A DNA stretch of 64,000 nt from an uncultured Collinsella sp. (GCA_900544095.1 UQTV01000001.1:434001-498000); one strand, 5' to 3'. Counted from the first letter of the stretch, positions 26,122-35,585 are shown. The notes: generated from the sequence alone by a model not told the origin. Translations and numbers: made by a program.

Positions 26122-27177
26122 CTACTCCATGTAGTAGAAATCGTCAGCCGGGAGCTTGCCGCCCACGGCGCTCGCGTCCGCATCGGCCAGCACCTGCAGG
26201 TACCCACCGAGCGCCGCCTTCATATCCTTCCCCGTCTGGCACACGAGCATGCACCCGGGAATCGCCTTTTCGGCAATCGTGGCGTTATCCACGATGCCCG
26301 CATCGACCACGGCCTGAGCCCAATCTGCCGGCGCCGCATTGACGGCTTTCACGCTCGCCTCATGACAGCGCAAGAATTCCGCCGCGGCGTCGGGATGCTC
26401 CTCGGCAAAGGAACGGCGCACCACGGTCACGCCCGTCAGCAGGCGCGAGCCCGTGTCACCTGCCAGCTCATCCCACACATCGGTCAGACTTACCGGAGCC
26501 GACAGCTTGCCTTCGCTCTTGGCGATGGCGGCGGTCTTGAACGGCTCGGGCAGCACGCCCACAGCAGACGGATCGGCAAGCAGGGCCGACAGCACCTCGG
26601 TGGGCTCGCTCTTAAACTCGAGCGTCACCTGGCCGGTCAGGCCCGCGCGCTCCAGCAGGTAGTTCATGACGTACTCCGGCGTGATGCCCTTGCCCGTCAT
26701 ATAGACGGTATGGCCCGCCAGATCGCCAAACGAGGCCACACTCGCATCGCCCGTCACAACGCTCAGCACGCCCAGCGTGTTGATGTCGATGACCTGCACC
26801 GCGCCCTCGGTCTTGTTGTAGAGCACGCTCGCCACGTTGGCGGGCACTAGGGCGATATCGACATCGCCCTGAATGACCTTGGGCACGATCTCGTCGGCTG
26901 CGGCGCTGATCGCAAAGTCGAACTCGTTATCCGTCTCGCCGCTCGCCGCCTGGTCCATAAACCTCACCAGACCGATCGACGTCGGGCCCTTGAGCGAGGC
27001 GACGTGCACCTCAACCGGCTCCGCAGCAGCACCGGCGCCGTCCGTGGCAGCCGAGCCCGCGGCGGACCCGGCACCGACAGCCCCGCCGCCACAGCCCGCG
27101 AGCGCAAGCGACAACGCGCCCACGGCGAGCGCCGAGGCCAACCCCCGGCGCGTCATCTCAACATCAAACGCGCGCAT
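26122..27177 (-). CDS. ABC transporter substrate-binding lipoprotein (NMT1/SsuA-like)
   Basis: A 351-residue secreted lipoprotein. A basic start and hydrophobic stretch end in the lipobox LALAGC near residue 30, followed by a Gly/Ala/Ser linker. The mature part has the periplasmic-binding fold of the NMT1/SsuA group (VIQGDVDIALVPANVASVLYN, YMTGKGITPEYVMNYLLERAGL, LPEPFKTAAI). ATG 27177 lies just past the hydrogenase stop codon, so it is probably co-transcribed with hydA. It feeds the fused permease-ATPase downstream. The ligand cannot be read from sequence. Confidence 0.87.
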   Translation of the reverse strand: MRAFDVEMTRRGLASALAVGALSLALAGCGGGAVGAGSAAGSAATDGAGAAAEPVEVHVASLKGPTSIGLVRFMDQAASGETDNEFDFAISAAADEIVPKVIQGDVDIALVPANVASVLYNKTEGAVQVIDINTLGVLSVVTGDASVASFGDLAGHTVYMTGKGITPEYVMNYLLERAGLTGQVTLEFKSEPTEVLSALLADPSAVGVLPEPFKTAAIAKSEGKLSAPVSLTDVWDELAGDTGSRLLTGVTVVRRSFAEEHPDAAAEFLRCHEASVKAVNAAPADWAQAVVDAGIVDNATIAEKAIPGCMLVCQTGKDMKAALGGYLQVLADADASAVGGKLPADDFYYME

Positions 27178-27179
27178 CG

Positions 27180-28991
27180 TTAGCACTTCCCCTCGTTAGG
27201 CATCGACCAGGCGTGATGGTCGGTATGCAGCAACTCCTCGGCCAGCGGCGAGAGCGGCGCGCCCAAAAACTCGCGGTAGCACGCCTGAACATCGGGGTTC
27301 TCGTGCGAGAAGCGAATGTCCGCAGCGGCATCCAGGCCCCACAGCACCTGGCCGCGCTCGGCCGCCAGCTCGCAGCCGTCGTGGATGGGCTGACCGCCGC
27401 CACTGACGCAGCCGCCCGGGCACGCCATGACCTCGACGAAGTCATAGCTCGCACGGCCGTCGCGAATCGCGTCGAGCAGGCGGGCGGCGTTACCCAGCCC
27501 GTGCGCCACGGCGACGCGCACCTTGGTGCCATCGATATCGGCGACGGCTTCTTTCCAGCCGTCCAGGCCGCGCACATCGGTAAAGAAGTCCGCATCGGGG
27601 TTCTTGCCCGTCACCAGGTAATATGCCGAGCGCACGGCTGCCTCCATCACGCCGCCCGTGGCGCCAAAGATCACGCCCGCGCCCGTGCCAAAGCCCAGCG
27701 GCGTATCGAGCGGCTCCTCGACCAGCGTGTCAACGCTCACGTGGCTCGCACGGATCATGCGCACCATCTCGCGCACCGTCAGCGCAACGTCCACATCGGG
27801 CGTGCCGTCCTCGCCCACCATGCTCGGCAGCGCGCACTCGGCCTTCTTGGCCGTGCACGGCATAACGGACACCACGAACAGGCGCTCGGACTCCACGCCC
27901 AGCACCTTGGCGTAGTAGGTCTTGGCAATAGCGCCGAACATCTGCTGCGGCGACTTGGACGTGGACAGGCTGTCGACAAACTCCGGATAGCGCGCCTTCA
28001 CAAAGCGCACCCAGCCCGGGCAGCAGCTCGTAAACATGGGCCAGCCGCGGCTGTCGCCCTCGCCCTTGGCGGCGGCGCCCAGGCGCTCGATCAGTTCGGA
28101 TCCCTCCTCCATAATGGTGAGGTCGGCCGAGAAATCGGTGTCGAACACGTACTCAAAGCCCACGCGGCGCAGCGCGCAGGCCAGGCGCTCAACGGTGGCC
28201 TCCTCGCGAGATATGCCGAGTTCCTCGCCCCAGGCGCTGCGCACGGCCGGCGCGATCTGCACCAGCACGATCTTGTCGGGATTAGCGAGCGCGTCAAACA
28301 CGGTCTCGGTATCGTCGCGCTCGCGCAGGGCGCCCGTCGGACAATGTGTAATGCACTGGCCGCACGCGACGCAATCGGTCTTGCCGATCGGTGCGCGCCC
28401 GCGGGTACCCACGGCGGTATGCGTGGCGCGGTTGGTCAGGTCCCAAATCCCTAGGCCCTGCACGCTCTCGCACACCTTGATGCAGCGCATGCATTTAATG
28501 CACTTGTCGTTTTCGCGGATGATGGGAAAATCGAAATCCCAGCCCTCGCCCGCCAAATGCCTTTGATACGGCAGATAGAAAATGCCCAGATCGTTGGCGA
28601 TGGTCTGCAAGTTGCAGTTGCCGCTGCGCACGCAGCTCGTGCACTGCGAATCGTGCTGGGACAGCAGCAGCTGCACGTTGGTGCGACGCGCCTCGCGGGC
28701 CTTGGGGCTGTTGGTGTGGACCACCATGCCGTCGAGCACGTAGTTGTTGCAGGCGGCAACCAGCTGGTCGCAGCCCTCAACCTCGACCACGCATACGCGG
28801 CAGCCGCCGATCTCGTTTAGATCGCGCAGGTAGCACAGGGTGGGAATCTGGATGCTGACGGACTTGGCCGCATCCAGGATCGTGGTGTGCTCGGGAACCA
28901 CGACCTCGCAATTATCGATAGTGAGCTTGACCATGTTATGCGCTCCGTTTTCGGTGTTGTCGCTGACGGTGGTGTTGTTGGGCTCTACCAT
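27180..28991 (-). CDS. hydA: [FeFe] hydrogenase catalytic subunit
   Basis: Cytosolic hydrogenase, 603 residues from the ATG at 28991. An N-terminal NuoG-like 2Fe-2S domain has cysteines near 53-84, a His-Cys cluster follows (HDSQCTSCVRSGNC, 113-126), then two 4Fe-4S motifs (CIKCMRCIKVCE, 164-175; CVACGQCITHCP, 207-218). The H-cluster motifs are TSCCPGWV (321-328), MPCTAKKAE (377-385) and MACPGGCVSGGG (522-533). GGAGGGAGG lies eight bases upstream, and the start overlaps the end of the upstream flavoprotein gene by seven bases, so the two are translationally coupled. The hydEFG maturases are not in the window. Likely role: reoxidation of reduced carriers by H2 production in fermentation. Confidence 0.95.
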   Translation of the reverse strand: MVEPNNTTVSDNTENGAHNMVKLTIDNCEVVVPEHTTILDAAKSVSIQIPTLCYLRDLNEIGGCRVCVVEVEGCDQLVAACNNYVLDGMVVHTNSPKAREARRTNVQLLLSQHDSQCTSCVRSGNCNLQTIANDLGIFYLPYQRHLAGEGWDFDFPIIRENDKCIKCMRCIKVCESVQGLGIWDLTNRATHTAVGTRGRAPIGKTDCVACGQCITHCPTGALRERDDTETVFDALANPDKIVLVQIAPAVRSAWGEELGISREEATVERLACALRRVGFEYVFDTDFSADLTIMEEGSELIERLGAAAKGEGDSRGWPMFTSCCPGWVRFVKARYPEFVDSLSTSKSPQQMFGAIAKTYYAKVLGVESERLFVVSVMPCTAKKAECALPSMVGEDGTPDVDVALTVREMVRMIRASHVSVDTLVEEPLDTPLGFGTGAGVIFGATGGVMEAAVRSAYYLVTGKNPDADFFTDVRGLDGWKEAVADIDGTKVRVAVAHGLGNAARLLDAIRDGRASYDFVEVMACPGGCVSGGGQPIHDGCELAAERGQVLWGLDAAADIRFSHENPDVQACYREFLGAPLSPLAEELLHTDHHAWSMPNEGKC

Positions 28992-30817
28992 TCCAGGTTC
29001 CTCCCTCCGCGGAACGCGCCAAAGCCAAAGTGATCGCAACGCAGGCAGCGGCTCGCCTCCTGGCGCGCCTCCTGCTCGGTGAGACCCTGCTCGACCAGAT
29101 TCCAATCGTGGATGCGCTCGCCGGCTTCGCGCTCGCCCAGCTCGCAGCGGCCGCACTCGTGCTTGCCCTTAAACTGCACGGTCGGCAGCTCAACGTCGAG
29201 CTTGATCTTGTGGTCAAAGCCCAGATAGCGGTCGATATTTGCCGAAGCAACGCGGCCGGCGTTGATGGCACGGATGACGGTGGCGGGGCCGGTCTGGCAG
29301 TCACCGCCGCTAAAGAGGCCATCGAAGTTAGGCACGGCGCCATCCGAATCGGTGACGACGCGACCCCACTTGCAGGCGATGCCCATGTCCTCAAACGGCT
29401 TGGAATCGATGTCCTGGCCAATGGCCACAAACACGCGCTCGCAGGGAATGACGCGCTCGGGCGTGGCGGCGGCACGCGGGGCCGGACGCCCACGACGGGG
29501 CTCGCCGATGATCTGCGGCTGCACGCGCAGGCCACTCACGCGACCTTCCTCGCCCGTCTCGATAGCGAGCGGGGCGGTCAACTCCAGTACCTCGCAGCCC
29601 TCGGCCTGGGCGCCGGCGATCTCGGCATCCTGGGCCGTCATGTCGCAGATGCGACGGCGGTAGACGATGCTCACCTTTTCGGCACCGCAGCGCACGGCGG
29701 AGCGCGCCACGTCCATGGCCACGTTGCCGCCGCCGATGACGCACACGCGCTGGCCGCTCAGGTCGGGCAGCTCGTCGTCGCCGATGGCGCGCAGCATCTT
29801 GACGGCCGACTCCACGCCGAGCGCTTCCTCGCCCGGAAGGCCGAGCTTCTTATCGCTGTGGGCGCCAATGGCCAGGTAGACGGCATCGAACTCGTCGCGC
29901 AGGCGGGCAAGTTCCTCGCCGTTGACGGAGTGATCGAGCTCAACGTCGATGCCGGCGCTCAAGATCCAGTCGATCTCGGCCTGCAGGCGCTCGCGCGGCA
30001 GACGGTAGCTGGGAATGCCGTAGCGCAGCATGCCGCCCATGTGGTGACGCTGCTCAAAGATGGTCACCTTATGACCCATCACGGCCAGGTAGTAGGCACA
30101 GGAAAGGCCGGCCGGGCCGCCGCCGATCACGGCGACGCGCTTACCGGTGTCGTCCACTACATGCGGCTTGTGGTCGTTGAGGTCGCTGTGCTCAACGGCA
30201 AAACGCTTGAGGGCGAGGATGTTCATGGGATCGTCGACCATGCCGCGGCGGCAATGCATCTCGCAGGGATGCTCGCACACCAAGCCGCAGACGAGCGGCA
30301 GTGGGTTGTTCTTGCGGATGACCTTGACGGCGTCGGCATACCGGCCTGCCTCGACGAGCGAGATGTAACCGGGAATGTCGACGTGCGCCGGGCAGCCCGA
30401 GACGCACGGGACGCGGGCCTCGCGGTCAAAGCCGCAGGAGTGCTCGCGGATGTGATGCTCAAAATCGTCACGGAAGCCGCGAATGGCCGTGAGTGCCATG
30501 GCGCCGGCTTCGTAGCCGATGGCGCAGTCGCTCGAAAGGTAGATGGTGCGGGCCGTGCGCTCAATCAGGTTGAGCGTGGACTCATCGGCGCGCCCTTCGA
30601 GCACATCGGCGAGCAAGTCGCTCAGCGCGCTCAGGCCCACACGGCAGGGTGTGCACTTGCCGCAGCTCTGGGTGGAGCACAGGTTAACGAGCGCTGCCGT
30701 AAACTCAACGGGACACGGGGCGAGCGAACTCACCGCCAGACGGCGTCCGAGCGCATCGTGCAGGTCGTCCATGACGGCCTGAGCGTGGCTGCGTTCCATT
30801 ACGTGCAGTCGAGCCAT
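28985..30817 (-). CDS. Hydrogenase-linked NAD(P)H flavoprotein: NuoF C-terminal domain fused to GltD-like domain
   Basis: A 610-residue electron-transfer subunit. Residues 45-125 match the C-terminal 4Fe-4S domain of NuoF/HydB (STQSCGKCTPCRVG, then AIGYEAGAMALTAIRGFRDDFEHHI), without the FMN-binding part. Residues 130-210 are the GltD-type Fe-S domain (CVSGCPAHVDIPGY, CGLVCEHPCEMHC). Two Rossmann folds follow: FAD-type VAVIGGGPAGLSCAYYLA and NAD(P)-type VCVIGGGNVAMDVARSAVRCG. The C-terminus has CGRC and CLRC cysteine pairs. Its seven-base overlap with hydA argues for one complex passing electrons between NAD(P)H and the hydrogenase. ATG 30817 has GAGAGGGG upstream. Confidence 0.85.
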   Translation of the reverse strand: MARLHVMERSHAQAVMDDLHDALGRRLAVSSLAPCPVEFTAALVNLCSTQSCGKCTPCRVGLSALSDLLADVLEGRADESTLNLIERTARTIYLSSDCAIGYEAGAMALTAIRGFRDDFEHHIREHSCGFDREARVPCVSGCPAHVDIPGYISLVEAGRYADAVKVIRKNNPLPLVCGLVCEHPCEMHCRRGMVDDPMNILALKRFAVEHSDLNDHKPHVVDDTGKRVAVIGGGPAGLSCAYYLAVMGHKVTIFEQRHHMGGMLRYGIPSYRLPRERLQAEIDWILSAGIDVELDHSVNGEELARLRDEFDAVYLAIGAHSDKKLGLPGEEALGVESAVKMLRAIGDDELPDLSGQRVCVIGGGNVAMDVARSAVRCGAEKVSIVYRRRICDMTAQDAEIAGAQAEGCEVLELTAPLAIETGEEGRVSGLRVQPQIIGEPRRGRPAPRAAATPERVIPCERVFVAIGQDIDSKPFEDMGIACKWGRVVTDSDGAVPNFDGLFSGGDCQTGPATVIRAINAGRVASANIDRYLGFDHKIKLDVELPTVQFKGKHECGRCELGEREAGERIHDWNLVEQGLTEQEARQEASRCLRCDHFGFGAFRGGRNLEW

Positions 30818-31002
30818 AAGATCCCCTCTCACATGGCAGCCCGGAGGCGAAACCGAGCGAAGTTGCTACACGCACAACACTGACCTATAAAATTGTTTGG
30901 CAGCGACACGGTTCGGCAGGCGGTATGAAACGTCGTCCTTAGCGGTGAAAACGAACATTTCCGCAGATAAATGCCATATTTGATAAAACGCGTTACCAAT
31001 GA

Positions 31003-31040
31003 CAATGCCCCGTCCACGCAATCACGTGGACGGGGCATTG
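31003..31040. terminator. Perfect 16-bp hairpin after the GH4 gene
   Basis: CAATGCCCCGTCCACG and CGTGGACGGGGCATTG are perfect reverse complements around six bases. It sits 33 bases past the GH4 stop (31073), so it probably ends the PTS operon, although no T-run follows on either strand. Confidence 0.65.
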
Positions 31041-31072
31041 CTCTAGGTATGCGGTCAGCGACCCTGTTGCTT

Positions 31073-32455
31073 TTACTTAAGCTCGGGCCAGTAACCCTTG
31101 TTGGCCTCGATCATGTCGTCGAGAACTTCCTTGGCGACCTTCATCGACGGTACGGTCTTGTTGAGCGTGAAGGCCTTGAGCGCCTTCTCGTACGAACCCT
31201 CGATCGTAGCCTCGACCACGAGCTTCTCGGAGTTCAGCTGCTGCATCATAAGACCTTGCTGGAACAGAGGAATGTTGTCGCGGCTGATGACCTCGGGGCC
31301 GTTCTTGCCAATGTAGGCAGGCAGCTCGACCATAGCGTCGTAGGGCATGTTGGGGATAGCGCCCTTGTTCTCGCAAATGACCAGGAAGCGCTGCTTGGTG
31401 TCGTTCTTCAGAGCGATAGCCAGGTCGGCAATCCAGTCGCCGTGGCTGCCCGCATAGAACGTGCTCTCGTCGATCTCGCCCGTCTTCTCGTAGTGATCGA
31501 TACCATCAAAGAGGTTCTTCTCACGCGTCTCCTCAACCTCGTTAGCACGGGTGCGCTCGGGGTTGGAATGCTCGACGAACTCCTTCTGCTGCAGGTAGTA
31601 GTTCAGGTACGTGTTGGGCAGGTACTCCGGGAAGCACTCCATGATCTCGTACTCGCCCTTCCAGACGTAGTACCAGCTGCCCTTGGTGTGGCGGTTCTGC
31701 TCGGGGTGCTCGTCAGTGGCCTCCTCGGGCTTCTTGGACATCAGCGAGCCCATGCCCTTGAGGTACGAATCGGGCAGCAGAATCTCGTGCTCCTTGATGT
31801 ACTCGCGCAGCTGCGGGAGCACCTCCTCGCCCTTGTGGCGGATCGAGGTGAACCAGCCAAAGTGGTTGAGGCCAAAGTAATCGTACTCGACATCCTTCTT
31901 GTCGATATCGAGTGCGGCGCAAACCACGTCGATGATCGCGATCGGCATGTCGCAGATGTTGATGATGCGAGCGTTGGGACGCAGCACACGGCAGCCCTCG
32001 GAGACGATGGCAGCAGGGTTGGAGTAGTTGAGAATCCAGTAGTCCTTCTTGGCGTACTTCTCGACGTCATCGATCAGCTCGACCATGGGGAAGATGGTGC
32101 GCATGCCGTAGGCAAGGCCGCCGCAACCGCAGGTCTCCTGGCCCACGCAGCCATGGCGCAGCGGAATCTTCTCGTCCTGCTCGCGCATGGCGTAGCCGCC
32201 CACGCGCATCTGGGCAAACACGAAGCTCGCGTCGGTAAAAGCCGTCTCCTTGTCGGTGGTCACCGTGAGCTTGATGTCCAGGCCGAGGTCCTCGTGCAGA
32301 ATCCAGTCCACGAGCACGCCGATCTTGCGCTGGCGCTCCTCGTTGATGTCGTACAGACGAATCTCGTCAACGTCGAGTTCGTCCTTGCGCAGAGCGATGG
32401 ACTTGACGATGCCAGGGGTAAAGGTGGATCCGCCACCACACAGAGTAATGATCAT
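31073..32455 (-). CDS. GH4 6-phospho-glucosidase, probably alpha-specific
   Basis: NAD- and Mn-dependent family 4 glycosidase that cleaves sugar phosphates imported by the PTS. The 460-residue protein starts with the dinucleotide fold ITLCGGGSTFTPGIV. It contains the metal-site cysteine block QETCGCGGLAYGMR near 115, LNYSNPAAI near 150, and INICDMPIAII near 175. In GH4 enzymes the CDMP form marks 6-phospho-alpha-glucosidases such as GlvA/MalH, while beta-specific members have CNVP-like residues; I therefore favour maltose-6'-phosphate or a related alpha-glucoside phosphate. It is the last gene of a four-gene PTS operon, three bases after the EIIBC gene. Confidence 0.88.
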   Translation of the reverse strand: MIITLCGGGSTFTPGIVKSIALRKDELDVDEIRLYDINEERQRKIGVLVDWILHEDLGLDIKLTVTTDKETAFTDASFVFAQMRVGGYAMREQDEKIPLRHGCVGQETCGCGGLAYGMRTIFPMVELIDDVEKYAKKDYWILNYSNPAAIVSEGCRVLRPNARIINICDMPIAIIDVVCAALDIDKKDVEYDYFGLNHFGWFTSIRHKGEEVLPQLREYIKEHEILLPDSYLKGMGSLMSKKPEEATDEHPEQNRHTKGSWYYVWKGEYEIMECFPEYLPNTYLNYYLQQKEFVEHSNPERTRANEVEETREKNLFDGIDHYEKTGEIDESTFYAGSHGDWIADLAIALKNDTKQRFLVICENKGAIPNMPYDAMVELPAYIGKNGPEVISRDNIPLFQQGLMMQQLNSEKLVVEATIEGSYEKALKAFTLNKTVPSMKVAKEVLDDMIEANKGYWPELK

Positions 32456-32458
32456 TGT

Positions 32459-34075
32459 TTACTGCTCCTTCTCAATTGCGTTTTCGACCTTGTCGCGCAT
32501 CTCGGCGACCTTCATGCCAAAGATGATCTGGATATTGTTGCCGTTGCGGTTGATGCCGCTGTTGGGCACGTGGTTGATGAGGTTCTCATCGATGAGGTCC
32601 GGGTTCTTAACGTTCACGCGAAGACGCGTAAAGCAGTTCTCGAGCTCCTCGATGTTGTCCTTGCCGCCAAGACCTGCGACCAGGTCGGCAATACCTGCAT
32701 CGACGCCCTCTGCGGGAGCCGCGGCAACGGCGCCCTGCTTCACTGCGACAGACGCGGCGGCCTCGCCCTCGGCAACGGACTCGGCGAGCTCGGACTCCTC
32801 CTCGCGGCCAGGCGTGTGGAGGTTGAGCTTCTTGATAAGGAAGGTGAAGAGGAAGAAGTACAGCGCGGCGTTGACGACTCCAAGCACCAGCATAACCGGC
32901 CAGTTGGTCTTATCGACGCCCAGGACCAGGTTGGAGACCACGATGTTGATGATGCCGCCTGCAGTCGAAGCGGGCACGGAGAGGACCTTGAGCAGGACCA
33001 GGAAGATGCCGGAAAGAACCGAGTGAACGACAAAGAGCACGGGAGCGGCAAAGACAAAGAGGAAGTCCATGGGCTCGGTCACGCAGGAGAGCACGGCGGT
33101 GATGATCAGCGGGATGATAACGGCCTTGGTCTTATCCTTGTTCCCCTTGTAGGCGGTGACGATAAAGGCGAGGCCGATGCCGATGTAGGGCCACAGATTG
33201 TTGAAGGTGTAGCTGTTGAAGTAGGTGCTATCGGAGAAGGGCTGACCCGTCATTGCCATCTCGGCAACACGGATGGGATAGGCGCCGGCGATAACCTGAC
33301 CACCCAGCGTAAGGGTGCCACCCACATCGGAGAACTGGAACGGGGTGTAGATGAGGTGGTGCAGACCGGTGGGAACGAGCAGCTTGTTGAGCATGCCGTA
33401 GATAAACAGACCGATGTTGCCCGACTCCTTAATGATGCCGGCAACGGAGGAGATGGCACCCTGAACCGGAGGCCAAACGATGCAGAAGCCAGCGCCCATG
33501 ATCCAGGAGATGATGATCATGATCAGGAACGGAAAGCGAACGCCCGAGAACATCGAAAGGGCAATGGGGAACTGCTTGTTCGAGTACTTGTTGAACACGG
33601 CGCCGGTGATGCAACCCAGGATGATGCCGCCGAACACGCCGGTATCGAGCACCTGGATGCCCATAACGGTGGCCTGGCCGGTTCCGGTAAGGCCGAGCAT
33701 GCCGCTCGCATCGGCAAGAGAGCCGGTGGCGTTGAGCACGATGTTGTTAGCCTGCAGGAACAGGAAGAACGACATCAGGGCGATCAGCGAAGCATGGCCC
33801 TTGTTCTTCTTTGCCATGGCGCCGGCGATGCCCACGCAGAACAGAATCGAGAGGTTGTTGATGATAAACATCAGCGACTGGTAGACAACGGCGCCCACAA
33901 GCTGGAACGGACCGGAGCCCAGTACGGGGACCAAAGCGCAAATGGTCTTGTTGGTCAGAATGATGCCCACAATGAGCAGGATGCCGGCAACCGAGAGATA
34001 CATCATCGGCTGGACGATCGACTTCGCGAACACCTCCAACGGCGCTTTGAAATTGAACTTCTTTTTTGCGGTCAT
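32459..34075 (-). CDS. PTS alpha-glucoside-type EIICB component
   Basis: Membrane permease and phosphocarrier of a sugar phosphotransferase system, 538 residues. The EIIC part (about ten hydrophobic spans, GLHHLIYTPFQF near 255) is followed by an Ala-rich linker and the EIIB domain, with the phospho-cysteine in ELENCFTRLRVNVK near 475. An EIIA domain is absent and is supplied by the separate gene at 35048. ATG 34075 has GGAAGGGGAG about ten bases upstream. With the CDMP-type GH4 enzyme the substrate is probably maltose or another alpha-glucoside (MalX/GlvC-like). Confidence 0.88.
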   Translation of the reverse strand: MTAKKKFNFKAPLEVFAKSIVQPMMYLSVAGILLIVGIILTNKTICALVPVLGSGPFQLVGAVVYQSLMFIINNLSILFCVGIAGAMAKKNKGHASLIALMSFFLFLQANNIVLNATGSLADASGMLGLTGTGQATVMGIQVLDTGVFGGIILGCITGAVFNKYSNKQFPIALSMFSGVRFPFLIMIIISWIMGAGFCIVWPPVQGAISSVAGIIKESGNIGLFIYGMLNKLLVPTGLHHLIYTPFQFSDVGGTLTLGGQVIAGAYPIRVAEMAMTGQPFSDSTYFNSYTFNNLWPYIGIGLAFIVTAYKGNKDKTKAVIIPLIITAVLSCVTEPMDFLFVFAAPVLFVVHSVLSGIFLVLLKVLSVPASTAGGIINIVVSNLVLGVDKTNWPVMLVLGVVNAALYFFLFTFLIKKLNLHTPGREEESELAESVAEGEAAASVAVKQGAVAAAPAEGVDAGIADLVAGLGGKDNIEELENCFTRLRVNVKNPDLIDENLINHVPNSGINRNGNNIQIIFGMKVAEMRDKVENAIEKEQ

Positions 34076-34174
34076 AGCGGTACTCCCCTTCCTTTTCCGC
34101 AAATTAAGACAGATGTGCCCTGGACAAGACCGTGAGCCTTGCCTTATATCAATCGATGTGTGGGCACGTTATGC

Positions 34175-35041
34175 CTAGAGACCAGGTTCTCCAAGCAGGC
34201 TAACAATGTGATATGCGAGATAGCTCTTCTCGGCATCGGTAACGACAACGTTATAGGTAGACGACAAGTGGGCGGCTATGGCGTCCGCGCACGAGAATGC
34301 GCACGGATACGCCGTTTCATCGATTCGGAACAGCGCGTCGCCATTGATTTGCCCGGCCGTGGGGTCAAGCGCCCGCTGTGCGAAAAACTGCAGGTGGCGG
34401 ACGAAACGCTCATAGGGCAACGAGGTGTCATCGAGGGTCGTAGCATAGCGCTCGGAAACAATCGCGAGCACGTCGCGAACAAGCTGGACCGAAACAATCA
34501 AACGGTCGGAGCGTTGCGGCATGGTGGCGTTGACGATATGCAAGGTAATGAAACCCTGCTCTTCTTCGCTCATCTGGATGCCCATATACTCCTTGATAAT
34601 CTGCAGCGCACGGCCCGCAAGTGCATACTCCTTGCGATAGAACTGCTGGATCTCGAGCAGCAACGGATTCTCACAGGAGACGCCCTTGCGCTCGCGCTCC
34701 AAAGCAAGGCTGATATGGTCTGCGAGAGCAATGAGAATCTTGTCGTTGATATCAACATTGAGCTCTCGACGGAGCATCTGAACAATGTCCTCGGCAATCA
34801 CGAGGTTGACGGTGGGGATGGACTCCAAAAGATGTGCCAAGCGGTCAATCGTACGCGAGTCCTGAGAAGTTCCCTCCTGCAACGCGTAGGTCTTTTCGAT
34901 CGACGCCTCGTCGATGGCATCGCCGGCATGACGGCCAAAGCAGAGGCCTCGACCGATGACGATGAGCTCGGAGCCATCGTCCGAAGTGACCATTGCGACG
35001 TTGTTGTTAAAAACTCGCTTGATAACCACGGTACCCACCAC
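34175..35041 (-). CDS. BglG/LicT-family PRD transcriptional antiterminator
   Basis: RNA-binding antiterminator controlled by PTS phosphorylation, 288 residues. The N-terminal co-antiterminator domain (VVIKRVFNNNVAMVTSDDGSELIVIGRGLCFGRHAGD) is followed by PRD1 (LIALADHISLAL, ITLHIVN) and PRD2 (YERFVRHLQFF, LAYHIVSLL), whose histidines are the regulatory phosphorylation sites. The start is GTG at 35041, six bases after the EIIA stop, with no clear ribosome binding site, suggesting coupled translation. It sits inside the operon it most likely controls; a candidate target RNA lies upstream of the EIIA gene. Confidence 0.92.
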   Translation of the reverse strand: MVGTVVIKRVFNNNVAMVTSDDGSELIVIGRGLCFGRHAGDAIDEASIEKTYALQEGTSQDSRTIDRLAHLLESIPTVNLVIAEDIVQMLRRELNVDINDKILIALADHISLALERERKGVSCENPLLLEIQQFYRKEYALAGRALQIIKEYMGIQMSEEEQGFITLHIVNATMPQRSDRLIVSVQLVRDVLAIVSERYATTLDDTSLPYERFVRHLQFFAQRALDPTAGQINGDALFRIDETAYPCAFSCADAIAAHLSSTYNVVVTDAEKSYLAYHIVSLLGEPGL

Positions 35042-35047
35042 AAAAAT

Positions 35048-35560
35048 TTACTCGGAAAGCCAGATGACAGGCTCTTTAGCAGCAACAGGGCCGGAAGCAT
35101 GCTCACGAAGAGTCGAGTTCTCCGAGCGCTCGCACACGATAACGAAGACCGTGGGATCGAAGTCGGCGGCGCGGACCGCGTCGAAATCGACCTCGACGAG
35201 GGGCTGGCCCGCGTCGACATGGTCACCCTGGGCAACAAGCGCGTGGAAGCCCTTGCCCTCAAGCTTAACAGTATCGATTCCGATATGCAGCATCACCTGA
35301 GCAGAGCTGTCGTCGGACATGATGCCCAGCGCGTGCTCAGTCGGAAACAGCGCCGCGACGGTGCCGGAAACAGGAGCGCACACCGTTCCCTCTTGGGGAA
35401 CCACGGCAACGCCATCGCCCACGGCACGGCTGCTAAAAGCAGGGTCATTGGTATTTTCTAGATGAACAAGCTCGCCGGAAACGGGAGCGAGGATTTCGAA
35501 CTCGGAAGCTGCAGTCGTCTGCTTGTCCGAGCCGCCCATGAGGCGAGAAAAGAAACCCAT
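35048..35560 (-). CDS. Stand-alone PTS EIIA, glucose (Crr) type
   Basis: Phosphocarrier of 170 residues. ILAPVSGELVHLENTNDPAFSSRAVGDGVAV and APVSGTVAALFPTEHALGI are the conserved EIIA-Glc barrel, and VMLHIGIDTVKLEGKGF carries the phosphorylated histidine. ATG 35560 follows GAAGGG by about ten bases; an in-frame ATG at 35578 is less likely. It is the first gene of the operon, preceding the antiterminator, EIIBC and GH4 genes. Confidence 0.92.
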   Translation of the reverse strand: MGFFSRLMGGSDKQTTAASEFEILAPVSGELVHLENTNDPAFSSRAVGDGVAVVPQEGTVCAPVSGTVAALFPTEHALGIMSDDSSAQVMLHIGIDTVKLEGKGFHALVAQGDHVDAGQPLVEVDFDAVRAADFDPTVFVIVCERSENSTLREHASGPVAAKEPVIWLSE

Positions 35561-35585
35561 GGTGGCATGTCCCTTCATAAATATA

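Noticed and set aside
30971..34135. Plus-strand open frame of 1054 codons
   Set aside because: Antisense to the GH4 and EIIBC genes, with no ribosome binding site or recognisable domain.
34103..34174. Antiterminator RNA in front of the EIIBC gene
   Set aside because: A GTGCCC/GGGCAC pairing exists, but no antiterminator-like sequence or alternative fold is visible there.
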